DNA of 64,000 nt. Source: Lethocerus indicus. Lineage: Eukaryota; Arthropoda; Insecta; Hemiptera; Belostomatidae. The notes under the pieces were generated by a model, which saw only the letters and a program-made list of their open reading frames with translations, was not told the DNA's origin and made no database searches. Position 1 is the stretch's first letter; each line of letters opens with the position of its first letter. The DNA lies in contig JACDQD010000006.1 in the NCBI GenBank assembly GCA_019843655.1, forward strand, positions 11,152,034 to 11,216,033. Reading direction: 5' to 3'. Positions 1-11,402 of this stretch are shown here, piece by piece. The position numbers and the translations under genes were made by a program.

Positions 1-2439
1 GCTTCGTGTAAATTTCCGCGGCTGGCCGCCACACTGTAAATTGTTTAGTCTGCGAAACCTTATTTTAGCTTTCTCGTGTAATTACTTTTTTCCGGCCGTT
101 TTCGTTTATCTTTCGGACGCGTTGATCAAAAAGTTTGTTAATGTTTCTGGGACGGTGGTTATTTACTCGGAAAAATTTCAATTTAGACTCTGAGGCGATG
201 GAGGCCCCTGGGGAAGCCCATCTTGTAAACAGAATTGGTTGGGGCCATCGCCCATCGACACCACCAGTCTTGCCGGTCCGTTTTGCTGTCCAATAATATT
301 TTGAATCTAAACGTCAAAGAAATTAAAGCGCACTTGTCTAATCAGTTTAGTCTGCAAAATTTCACTAGGAGTTCTGTTTGTACTTTCCCTTTTCTACTAC
401 TGTCCGAGAGTACCTAATATAATTTGGTGTTCGTTTAACAATACCATTCGTACAAACAACGAAGTGATTGTGTTGACCGCACTCAAGATATGGAGATGTG
501 AATTAATAATTCATAATTTACTAATACATTAAAGCATAAGTAATTCAAAGCACCTGAATGATTGAAAATGGTGAGGAGAACAGTTTAGCTATATTGTGAT
601 TTTCCGTTTTCCCTTTCTTGTTAGAGAAAGGGATTCTTAGGACTAGTTTTGGGATTGGAAGTTTATAAATTGTAAATGAATAACGCTATCTAAGTAAATA
701 ATTGAACCATCTACGACGGTGATTAGCCATCTAGCCTGGCAATAACCGGCATAAAATCTGGGGGGTGGGGGGCACAATTAGCACTTGATAGCCTTTTTGT
801 TGTGAGGTTCCCCTGCGAATTCCGGCTCCCAATGGGTGGCCAATCTAAAAGTCGTTTCACATTTGGGATGATATTAGAATTTCTCAGCTATTCTGTTATG
901 GGATGAGTGCGTCCCGTTAGAGAATTTGGCGTTGAGATAAGTGGAGCTCGGTCCTTCAAAACCGGCCGGCGCCACACCCCCCGAGAGGTCGCTACCCCGG
1001 GGGAAGAACATAATCAGATATCGCGCTGAATCCGGCACAGGATCTGGTTAGAAATATATTTCTTATCTCAACACCACCAACTACACTTAGCGAGGACGAA
1101 AGTCTATTTTTTAATTTAACGAATTCGTGTAAACAGATTTTTAAAATTTACTCTGTTCTATCAAATTCAAATTTACAGTTATAATAATTTCTGCGAGTAC
1201 ACAACTAGGCTCAACATCCACACCCGTGGTGAATTGAATATACTTTATATAACAATCTTAATAACTGTCATTAATGAAACAATATGAGAGATTGATGTAG
1301 TCCTATTATTTAGGACGAATAAACAAATTTCATCGGATTTAAACGGAATAGTTCTGAACACGCAACAGTTTAACCCTTTTTGACTTGGAATTGTCAAAAA
1401 ACGTCATGACTTAATTATTGTTAAGATACAGACTTAATGAAAAGTAGTAAAGAGAAAATTCACAAATAGTGAATAATCTTATTAAGATCTCCTAACTATT
1501 CATGGCCTTTTTCACTGGTTTTCATTTGGTGAAGACATTGGGTGTTTTTAGAAAAGCGACGTTCGGTAATCTCGTTGAGAGACCAAAAATGTCCGATCGG
1601 ATATTTCATTCTAAATGAGTGTGCCAATTCTTTGAGGTGCTGTGAATCGGTGCCGGGTCTCGGAAACGTGGCTGAGAAAAGTACGAGACTTTTATACCTG
1701 GATCATTGGCGACAGCGTAAGTAGACCGATGTGTGGGAATGCCGTCGACTAGAACCCCCCTTAACGTTCCCCCGCCCCTTTCACTCCATCAAAAGAGGGA
1801 TGACGAAGCATGCACGTCCATATCGACGGTCGCAATTTATTTTCGCAGTCCACTGAGGCATCTTCATCGACCGTTACTTCATCGAAGTAATGCCTTCAAG
1901 ACCGATAATTATATTTAGCGACGTGATTTTATGGGCCTAAACCAATACATTACCTTCTACTATAACGTTTATTAATGATTCCTCGGACTATTCGTTAGTA
2001 TGGTTGCTTGCTTAAATTCTAGCGAACTTCGCCATAGTTGCTGCTCTTATTTTATATCTACAATTTTTTTCCCATGACCCCTAATTATATAATCAGAGTT
2101 GGACTCGTTTTGTCTTCCCGAAGCAATTAGCGTTAATGCACCAAATCTTGACATTAGTTAAGTAGGGTAATAATAGGGATGCTACGAAGTCTCGACTGTT
2201 TCTACCTCCTCTGGATTTCCACTAGTCGAGAGGCGCCAGTCAGGATCGGCGGGACTATTCTGGGCATTGCTCTCTGGGTCTTAGTTGGAGGATTAAGAAC
2301 GATAATCTTGACGGGAGCAGCGGCAGGACGGAGCCAATAATGGTCGCGGTCAAGTATTCTAGATAAGTTCATTGGTCCGAGCATTGTCTCAACCCAGGGA
2401 AATTCGGGAGGGCGAAATGATACCTAGGCTATTGTTAGC
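1..2439. other. AT-rich non-coding stretch
   Basis: No gene is recognisable. The sequence is AT-rich with two small GC-richer patches, around 755-780 (two runs of six G separated by one T at 760-772) and around 955-1030 (GGCC-rich, with a CCCCGGGGG run). Open frames are 60 codons or so and have no family resemblance. Nothing repetitive is evident. Confidence 0.6.
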
Positions 2440-2960
2440 GGTAACGGAAACCATTACCGTTTGACCGAGCGTGTCCCAATATCATTTGGCGATGTGGTCT
2501 TTCCCAGTTTTCCGTACGAGAACGGGCCGGTGTTTGGCCACCGAATTCGGATTATTGTGACGAGCGTTGAGATCCTATTCATACTGATTCCTGGCCGGGT
2601 CTGTTCCCCCCCCCCCCAATCGAAAGTCCGAAATGTACCTATCAACTGTGTAATGAATAGGGTGTACAGTTGTGTCTGGTAGCTGACAATGTTATCTTCG
2701 TGAGTTGGGTCACGTGCTCGGTTGTGCTCATTGTGATTGGCTGCCTCTACCTGTGTCTGCGGCGCCAGTTGTAGGGCCATCAGCTTGCTCGTCTTCCTAT
2801 TGTCGTCGGGCCTCAAGGCTGGTCGCCAGGGAATCCCGCTCTCCCTCTTACTACTTGGCGCACCAACGCGCCCAACCCCTCTCACGACTTACCCCGATCT
2901 TTAGACAGAATATCGAACTTACTATCCTGTCCAAACCCAATTCAAATACTTAAAAACTAT
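2440..2960. other. GC-richer block, no gene identified
   Basis: This block is less AT-rich than its surroundings and stays open in several frames on both strands, including 143 codons on the minus strand (2454-2885). Frames open on both strands at once are typical of stop-poor composition rather than of coding. It contains a run of 12 C at 2606-2617 and a small hairpin at 2439-2459 (six-base arms CGGTAA/TTACCG). I see no domain. It could be a conserved regulatory island, which cannot be judged without alignment. Confidence 0.4.
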
Positions 2961-5900
2961 ATACGGAAACAGTATTTTGTCATAACAAATAACAATAAAT
3001 GTAAACGCATTTACAAAATTTATTAAACTCGCTAATAGTGTACGATTCTTACATAAATGAACTTTCTACATATCTCAATTTTCTAAGTGATTATAGAGCT
3101 GTAATGTCATGATTTACAACTATAGTGGTACTCATTATAAGGAATAGCAGGTTGGTTTGCTGAGACATTCTTTCAACTGTTCGACCTTCATCGAACCCAT
3201 TTCCTTCTTCTTTCTCTAACATTCTGAATCTTAGTTTTATTCCTGAAAACCCGTTGAAGGATTTCATACAGCTGACGTTTTTAGATCACTAGCTAGTCAT
3301 CTTTAGGGCAATTGTTTTAATGAGTTTTGTAGAGTTACTGTAATGTTTCAGAATTAAGTTAATATATAGTCCACCCTAACTTACCGAAGAACAGCACGAA
3401 CACCCAAGATACAGCTTGATTCTTTCAAGAAGATCAACCAAAATTGGAGTAGCACAAAACGATTATGATTAGTAGCAATTTTTATTTTATTTATCGTAAT
3501 ACCGCCATATTAAGCGGGCAGAGAAAGCCCGAATATAAGTGGAAATACGCATAGAAGGGATATCTCCATTTGTTGCCAGATTTCTAATACGAGTAGCAGC
3601 TACTGGAAGTTGGCTGTCCACAATCGCGCTGATGTAATTTCAGAAGCTGCCCACCGACAATTAATGGCGGTCGGAATGAAAAAAAGATAAAAAAAGAACA
3701 TATGACAAAATTCCAAAACTGTAATATTATACCGAACCGGTTTATAAGGCGGCCTTCAATCTCAAGTTTAAACCCCTTAACTCCTTCAGAAAATGACATT
3801 AATACCCGGAGGAACCGAGCGAATTCTTGGCTCAGGAATTAATTTTACGGCCAATTAAAGAGACACGACCATTATTCCTTTTTAAATGCAGCATTGATAA
3901 ATATTGCCGTATATCTAGGCTTGCCAGAGTAAAAAGAAAGAATTTACCCGATGTTCGATAAAAAGTTCCATCTGTCCTTTGAAATTTTATGTAAATATTT
4001 ATGAACTTCTTACCAAATTCGTGGGTATGTTTTAAAGAAAAAATTAATGGTTTTAAATTAATGGAATATTTTAAATTTTCTATTCTAATATTCCCACACG
4101 CATAAGCGGCAAAACTACCATTCACCCAATAATCAAATTTACCCAGACACTACATTAATAAATGTAAAATAATGGAAGCCACTCTGATTCGTCCAATGGG
4201 ACTAATTTTGATTAAGGTCGTTAACCGGTAATTAAACTGTCAGCACCGTCACAGCACTGTCATTAGTTCGTTTTTGTTGGTAAAATTTTAATATCAGCCC
4301 AGACGCATGCTTCGGTGGCTATATTACTATCGCTATTACTATACTACTTACAATGGCGAGAGAAAGCCCCGATTAGAGAGGCGATAAAAAATTCTAAATG
4401 CGAGAATCCCACTTTAATCTTCACTCGCAATATACCATTAATTCTCGCGGACGATTATTCAGCAATAAAAAAGATAAATTCCCGTCGATTAAATAAGCAT
4501 TTTAATAGGGGATTGAAAAGGGGGGGTGGGGAGCGTTCTGAGTTCGATACCGATCCGAATAGTACTGAAGCACTATGTTTAGACGGTATTCGGCAATCCC
4601 GAATGTAGGTTTCGGTCGCACGTTCACTTATTAAGTAAGCTGCCGTGCACGAATAAGGCCAGGGTCCTTTGAGATGTGCCCCTCTGCCCTCGATATGTCT
4701 TAAATTGCCTTAATTGTTCAATGCGAGTCCTGAATTTTTTGCCGTTGCCGAATTTCTTATTCGGCCGCCCATCATGGCCCGGTACGAGGCGTTTTATAAA
4801 AACGCTATTGTATGGGAAATATTGGAAAAACTAGGACAATAATTGTAATATGTAACTTTATCCTACATGGTTCTTGATTGTACATCTAACATCCCATAAT
4901 TGTACAGAAGGGCGGAGAGGAAATAATTTTTTTTTTTATAATTATTTTGTAATTTTCGTGGGTGATCCGAGAGGATTTAAATCATCAGTTGTGCGATTGA
5001 TCACAACGTCTCTATACATCTTTCTTGACTTGCCTATTTAGTTTTATGTTAGACCGTTGGGTCGTCCCCTGTCAGAACGCCCTGCATGCAGAACAATTAA
5101 AACATTGATGTGTTGTCCTACAACACTAAGCAACAATCCTAAAAAGTACTAACAGTACAGGGCTTCAGGGCTACCGTCCCTAAGAAAAGAACCCCACTTA
5201 GTCTTTTTACAGGCGCTGTCTTGAGACGAAGAAATCTCATTTCTTATACACGAAACTATGAAGGCTACGGGCAATTGGAATGATTCATTAGATCATTCTG
5301 CCCAGCGGTTGAAAGGCCTAAGAATTAATCTTTATAAATGTGGTCTTGAGTTCAGCGGCCACAGGAGAAAACCCAGGACACGCCAAAAAGAATTGAATGA
5401 ACAATAAAAAATTATCAACTGCCCAGCAATCAGTTTTAATAATAACGAGATGAAGCTGAAAATGGCGGAAGCTTTAATATTTTATACGTTTTTTTATATG
5501 GCCTTTTGATGAGAGGGATCGTCCGTCTAAGTGCACGCACACAGCCGAGTAATGTTACAGAGTTGACGAACCTTAATTTTTATTCCTCCTACTTCCCGTA
5601 GTTTTTAGGCCACATTGACACAGTCACGTAGGCCCAGGTCGTAGTCGAATATCTCAGTGACGCCACTCCATCGATTGAAGATGTTTATATTTCAATACAG
5701 TATATTTCAAATCATATAATTAAAATTGCCTGACTTTTTTAATTATACCAAAAAATGTACGCGATTCTATACCTTCATGAAATTGCAAAGAAATAATTTT
5801 GTGCGGTGTTACATCATTGTACGGTTCCCATAAACGGAATAATATCGAATATATTAATGTAATACTGTAGTAAATATCGGAGCTTATATCGTACTTATTT

Positions 5901-7300
5901 AAGAAAAACAAAATAAATATTTTGTAAACTAAAGGGTAAATATTAATTCACTACTAACACAGAATCACTGCTGTACAGTAACTGATCATGTTTCCCTTTT
6001 CAGGTTATTAATAATTCAATAACTTTAATTGTAGAACTTGCTGCGATGAAAAAGAGTAACATTAATATCCTTCTCAGCCGATGGTAGGAAATTGACGTCT
6101 TCAGGTAAGAAAAATTAGTTTTTATATACCCGGGAATCAAACTAAGTAGTTTATTCTGAATTTCCAATTGCATTTTATTTCTCTCAATGAGATTGGCATA
6201 CGAAATGGTTATTTAATTATCGTATTAAAGCTGAAACATAAATGGATAATACCGTACTTTGGAAGTCCTTGTAATATTTAACAATGCATATTATGTCACT
6301 AGTAAGGAACTGCGTGGAAGTTTATGCACATTTAAAACAACGTTTTTACATTCGTTGTTCCTGCGCCCCATTCATCGTGGCCTTTTTAGCGGAGGAAACG
6401 ATTAAATAAAAAGCGGGAAATCCTTAGGAAAATGCGAAAATTCATTCGTGATAAGCAGCGTAGCACTTTCTAGGCCTCATTTCTGGTAACACGCCCATAA
6501 ATTACCCGCTCAATTATTCGCCATGAATAACATTTAACGCAAACACATAAAATATTTCTTCCTTTTCTTTTTCAGCGGAGAACAAGGGGCAGTTCGCGTG
6601 CCAAGAGGCAGTATATGCAACCTTCAAAAGCGATTAATAGCTTTACCTTTTTTATTCATTCTTTGTTTCGAAAAACTAAAGGACTCCCTTGCTGAAATTC
6701 ATCTAGCCTTCGAGAGTTCAGGTCTCGACACTGGGAGAATGTACTACTCGGACACGCACCCGACTCACGGGAGCTCCTGACACCGTTTTGTCAATGTATA
6801 ATTCATTCTTTGAATCACACAACTTGTACAATAAACATTCTGGATTTTGTTGTAAATTGGATATATCAGGACGCATGAGCGTTAGCACTATAGCTTGCAG
6901 TGTGGAAACTACGATAACACCAATAACTTTATCCTACAAAACAGGCGGGAACAACTATTATTAGAAATATCTACCTACAACGAAATGAAATTTTTTTAAT
7001 AAAATGATTATATATGACACTCATGAAACGGAATATGAAGTGGGTTTGCACAAATTATGGCAGAAGAAATAGAATTAAGCCAATTAACCGATTGTTGAAT
7101 AGCAGGTCTCCCAAGCAACATTTAATAATCCATATATAAGTAAGGAAAATATGATGAAGACAAATTCATGAGCAAAAAACGAAACTTCCAGTTACCCCAA
7201 TAATATCTAATGAATCGGTTCACGGCTATAAAATGGTCTTAAAGGATTATTCGCCCTGTCATTATTCTTTGTTAACTCGGTGTTTTTTACTGGCACATCC
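2961..7300. other. AT-rich non-coding stretch
   Basis: Unique AT-rich DNA. A GC-richer patch lies at about 4640-4800 (GGCCGCCC, TTAATTG). A segment at about 5075-5190 resembles one at 55220-55315 and may be a dispersed repeat. A polypyrimidine-AG resembling a splice acceptor lies at 6555-6575, but the frame behind it runs only about 40 codons and matches nothing I know. No gene is supported. Confidence 0.55.
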
Positions 7301-7560
7301 CGTGTGGGGCCAGATTTACCTCGGAGCAGGACGTACATGTCCCAGTTACCTGCTTTTTTTCCGAGTTACGAAGGCCGTTTTATATCCGCCTAATACAATA
7401 TAATCGGCCTAATTATTGTGCCCGCTCCAGAAGCCAGATTCGATTCGCCGATACCAAATAGTCGGCGGCGGCGGCGGCCCGCCTCGGGATTTTCAGGCGC
7501 CAGCGCGACCCGTTAGAAAGTTCTCAGCTTCCGTGCCCTTTCCTACTCAATGGACCGACC
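7301..7560. promoter_or_regulatory. GC-richer island, possible conserved non-coding element
   Basis: A compact island of balanced base composition inside AT-rich DNA. It contains a GGC triplet run at about 7465-7480 and several TAAT cores (CCTAATACAATATAATCGGCCTAAT region, about 7390-7415). There is no convincing reading frame. Such islands are often conserved enhancers in insects, but here that is only inferred from composition. Confidence 0.22.
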
Positions 7561-9731
7561 GTTCACAATTGCTGCTTACTTAAGCATGATTCGGATCAAA
7601 TATAAATATAATTTTCAATTCATTACATAGTAGATTTAATAACGTAGCATAACAAATCACCTGAAAGAAGGAAAATTTGGTGAAAAAATCGATTCAATTA
7701 CTAGCAATGAAGTTGCTTTTGAGATATATTTGAAATATATCTTATATTCTAAAATGTTTTTAAACATTTAAACATTGGTAAATCCGATACAAAGCAAAAC
7801 GCGTGCGGCTGGAAGAATTTTATTGAACCTTTTTTCCGTCTTAAGGCACAATGGAATGGAAGTTTCCCTAATGCAGAGACTGCATGTTCATCCAAAGTAT
7901 AGGTGACAATGAATAGTGTAAAATGGCTAGTTTGTATTATATGGTTCCTTATCATATTATTTGATATAATATTTTAAATATAAAAGTTATTTTAAATAAA
8001 ATTGTATTTATATTTATACAATATTTCATTTACATAAAGCAAAAATTATGAATTAATCTGTAAACATGAAAGAGGCCATACAGAAATAGGTATAGTAAAA
8101 ACCGTAATTAAAGAAAAGAGAACCCTAGAAAAACTTTCTACAAATAGAAACAAACTGCGATTGTGATCGCGGTCTAATTTATGTCGACGATAATGCGTCT
8201 CAAATAATTTATGAGCCGAGAGTTGGACGTAGGTGGAGAAGCTGTCAAACGCCATTATATTTATCACGCAATCTCGCCCGCTGGGTATTTTTAGATACTT
8301 TATGTAATACATTTTTGCATATAAATTGCAAATCGCTCCGGTAATAAGGCCTGCGTACCCGTGTTGCTCCATGGCGCTCATTAATAACAGGTGTAAGTGG
8401 AATAAATATAAAAATTTAACAAAAAAAGTTTAAAACATCGGCCTAATGAAGCGGACAGATTTATTCTGCAGTCGCAATTTTGTATTATGCAAAAACTGAA
8501 GCCCAGATTGGTGTAATTTAAAACGAGTACTATTATGAGATATAAGTGGGCGTTACAATTTCGGCATTGATCCTATACTGATTCGATATATCCAAGTCAT
8601 CGTGAGAGTTGTGCGGACAGGGAATTGCACTTCGCTGGAATGAGTTTATTCGCTTTATATTTTAATCAAGTCAACATATAAAAAGAAGCGCTCCTATAAT
8701 GCTTATATATAGTTTAAGGGTATGCAACACTCCTTTTTCCACTGGAAATGCATTTCATTAAGCGCACATTTAAATACGAACTGCATTGCGGGTTCAATCA
8801 AACCTCTCCTTCAGAATGATGTTATATGTGTATGAAAATGTTAATTTTAGCAAAGTCGTTAATTTTTTAAAATTAAAGATTGCATTTTTTGTTTAAAATA
8901 AAATTATATTGTAACTAATTACGGCCCAAATATTACTGCATATATACATTACAGTAAGGAAAAATGTCAGATAATGGAGGTTTAATCGATTTATCAATTC
9001 GATTAGAATTACGTCACGTTGTAATACCTATCACAATTGGTAATCCGTCCGTATAAGACATAAATTAAATGCCGATTATAGTTGTACATTTTAAAAATGT
9101 AACAGTTTTTCACCAAAATTTAATGACATATGAAAAATATTTTAATTAGATCGGATGCAAACTATTCTTTGTGCACCATTTTCATGACATGCTCATCGTT
9201 TCAATTGCTATTCTAGCGTGTCTGTGGACACAATTTAGGAACCACGGATTTCGAATAGAGAATTTTGCTATGAGCCACTTAAATAAACACAAGAACTATC
9301 ACAAGTCTGCGCGACTGACAGAGAAAATTGAGCATACTGCTTATGCAGAATCGTTTAAGAATCTACAATAAAATACACAAAAATGAGAGGGCAAACTTAA
9401 TCGTGCGATTCTGACCTACCAAGTGATGAGTTTCGAGACGATGTATTTCTTTTTGATTTCACTCGCTGATGCAATCACTGGACACTTGCTAACCGACAGT
9501 CATTCCACGACGGCTGTTGGTTGAGCTGTACATTCTGCGTGTGCACCGAGGGAAGACTAGAGGGACTAGGGCTCGCCGGCTTTATCCGAGGGTAGCCCTC
9601 TTCGACGACGCGGATGGCAGCGACGCTCTGAAACTAAGCCGGTACCGCGGTAGATTGATCTATAGTCGGATTGGGTTTGAGGAAAAGCAGGTGGGCCAAT
9701 GGGGCCGACCGATGAAGGAACTGAAACAGGA

Positions 9732-9735
<4 letters not shown>
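7561..9735. other. AT-rich non-coding stretch with one GC-richer patch
   Basis: Mostly AT-rich and featureless. A patch at about 8150-8390 is richer in GC and CpG and happens to be open for 111 codons on the minus strand (8046-8381). That frame has no recognisable domain and I do not call it a gene. The part just before the AG tract (9480-9720) is also GC-richer and codes for nothing recognisable. Confidence 0.5.

Positions 9736-9822
<87 letters not shown>
9736..9822. repeat. AG dinucleotide microsatellite
   Basis: An uninterrupted AG repeat of about 87 bases. It creates artificial open frames on both strands (Glu-Arg on the plus strand, Ser-Leu on the minus strand). Besides being a length-variable marker, such a tract would act as a GAGA-factor binding run in an insect, which is an inference. 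Confidence 0.97.
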
Positions 9823-9824
<2 letters not shown>

Positions 9825-11039
9825 CCTCGTGGGGGGAAAGGAAGACGTCACCGGCCCCCATTCACAAGGCACCCGGAATCTATAAGGCATTTGGTGCAAA
9901 AGCGATTGCAGGATATTATGAATTATTTAATTAAATTTTCATGTATTGGCAGTACTACAGTTTAAAGGAAGCACACTGACTCTGTACACTTCTACCTGAT
10001 ATTAGAGCGGTTTCGGAAAAATTAATTTCAAGACACATTTTACTTAATCTCTTTTTACAAAAATATTCATCCAGTGCTATGCTTATCACCAAAATGCTAT
10101 TTCCTCAATTATTCACTGCCTTTGTTATTTGTACTGCCGCGGCCCTAATGAACTAATATTTACGAATATTTCAATACTGATTGCATAATATTATTATTGC
10201 AATTACCTGTCAGCACTGTCATTAATTTTTTTGGTAGTGTAAAACTTGTTATACCTTAGGCCAGAAGAGGCAAATTGGAACAGATTTTTGAAGACATAGG
10301 ACGATATTCCTCAGCCACATTCCTCACACACATAATATTCCTCAGCCTTGTGGTTAAACTATATTTTTGTCTAAAAACTATTCAAGAATCGAATTTTACT
10401 TTTAAAATTTATTTTATTCCCTTAATCAGATTTTAATCAGCCTTAGGTAGTCCTCGGTCCCAATCGCTGACGTCTGTAAAAACTGGGCCAGGGATATGAC
10501 GAACGCCCTTTAGGAACAAATCGACTTCGTGGGTTGCCACCTCCTCGTAATTACCGCAAGGTGGGTAGACTAGGAGCGGATAAATTATAAACAATTAAAT
10601 GTTTTTTTTTAATTAACTACCGCGATATGCATAAATACATCGTTCCTCAGGTTATAAACCCGCGTAGACATATCTTTTACAAATTCGGTTTACCATAATT
10701 ATTAAAATAAATACGTATTAATGAAACAACTAGTTAACGCCTTCCTATGGTGATTGCTACTTCATTCAGTGTAAAATCTGTTCTAATTGTAATCAATTTT
10801 CTAATTCCGAAACTACCCCAAGTTCATCGGGAACGTATTTTAAAATACAGTTGTAAAGTAATAGTTCGTACGTAAGTTATAGTTTTGATCTATTATCGAG
10901 GAGTCTTTGTAGCAATTCTTTGGCCTGTACGTTTGAGGCTTGTATGTGGATTCCATGTCAATCTGCAGTCCAAGGACCGCACGTGATTTGCAATAGGAAG
11001 TTGGGACCGGTTCAGGAAAACAGGAGGACAAGTTGCTCT
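9823..11039. other. Non-coding stretch
   Basis: AT-rich, with a GC-richer patch at about 10440-10580. The part from about 10840 to 11039 may be the decayed downstream end of the reverse-transcriptase fragment that follows on the minus strand: a short frame reading ASNVQAKELLQRLL (roughly 10895-10935, minus strand) looks like the helix that follows the catalytic box in Jockey-type enzymes. That reading is weak. Confidence 0.45.
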
Positions 11040-11402
11040 TCTAAGAGTGAAAGTAACTTGTACACCTTTTTGGGAATTGAATATTATCCGTCATTTCAAG
11101 TAGCAGCTTTCAAGGATTAGAATTAATAGATGGTAGCTCTTTGTCATCTGCATATGATCGGCAGTATATACTGAATAAAAGGTGGGACGCAGGACATTAC
11201 CTTGTGGAGCACCCGCCAATAGAGATAAGGAATCGGAAAGGAATAGATCTTGGGAAATACGGAAGTGCTTGTTCCTCAAGTAGGGATTCAGGATTAGGTC
11301 GTATGTCGGAGGAAGGATTCTTTTGAGTTTCATCATTAGTCCACGATGCCGCAACCTACCAAAAGGATTTTACTCATTATAGGAAGAAACCTTAAGCAGT
11401 GC
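11040..11402 (-). mobile_element. Jockey-like non-LTR retrotransposon fragment (reverse transcriptase, degenerate)
   Basis: This is the central part of a non-LTR reverse transcriptase, the enzyme that copies LINE RNA into the genome. On the minus strand, 11354-11091 is open for 87 codons. It begins with FGRLRHRGL upstream of the Met (family FDRVWHxGL), then KLKRILPPTY, LNPYLRNKHFRIS, and the signature AGAPQGNVLRPTFYSVYTAD (residues 47-66; family AGVPQGSVLGPxLY). A shift of frame then gives SYADDKELPS, with the catalytic YADD box at 11154-11143. Upstream, around 11400-11360, another frame reads FFL then two stops then VKSFW, matching the FLDxxKAFD block with its first catalytic Asp lost. At least two frameshifts and several stops make it a dead 5'- and 3'-truncated copy. 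The Jockey superfamily is judged by eye; a CR1-like relative is possible. Confidence 0.78.

Noticed and set aside
2454..2885. 143-codon minus-strand frame
   Set aside because: The plus strand is open over the same bases, there is a C12 run inside, and no motif is recognised.
6555..6700. Polypyrimidine tract plus AG followed by an open frame
   Set aside because: Only about 40 codons, no donor at a sensible place, and no family resemblance.
9517..9934. Open frames of 66-122 codons over the AG repeat on both strands
   Set aside because: Most of each frame is Glu-Arg or Ser-Leu from the dinucleotide repeat, and flanks show no domain.
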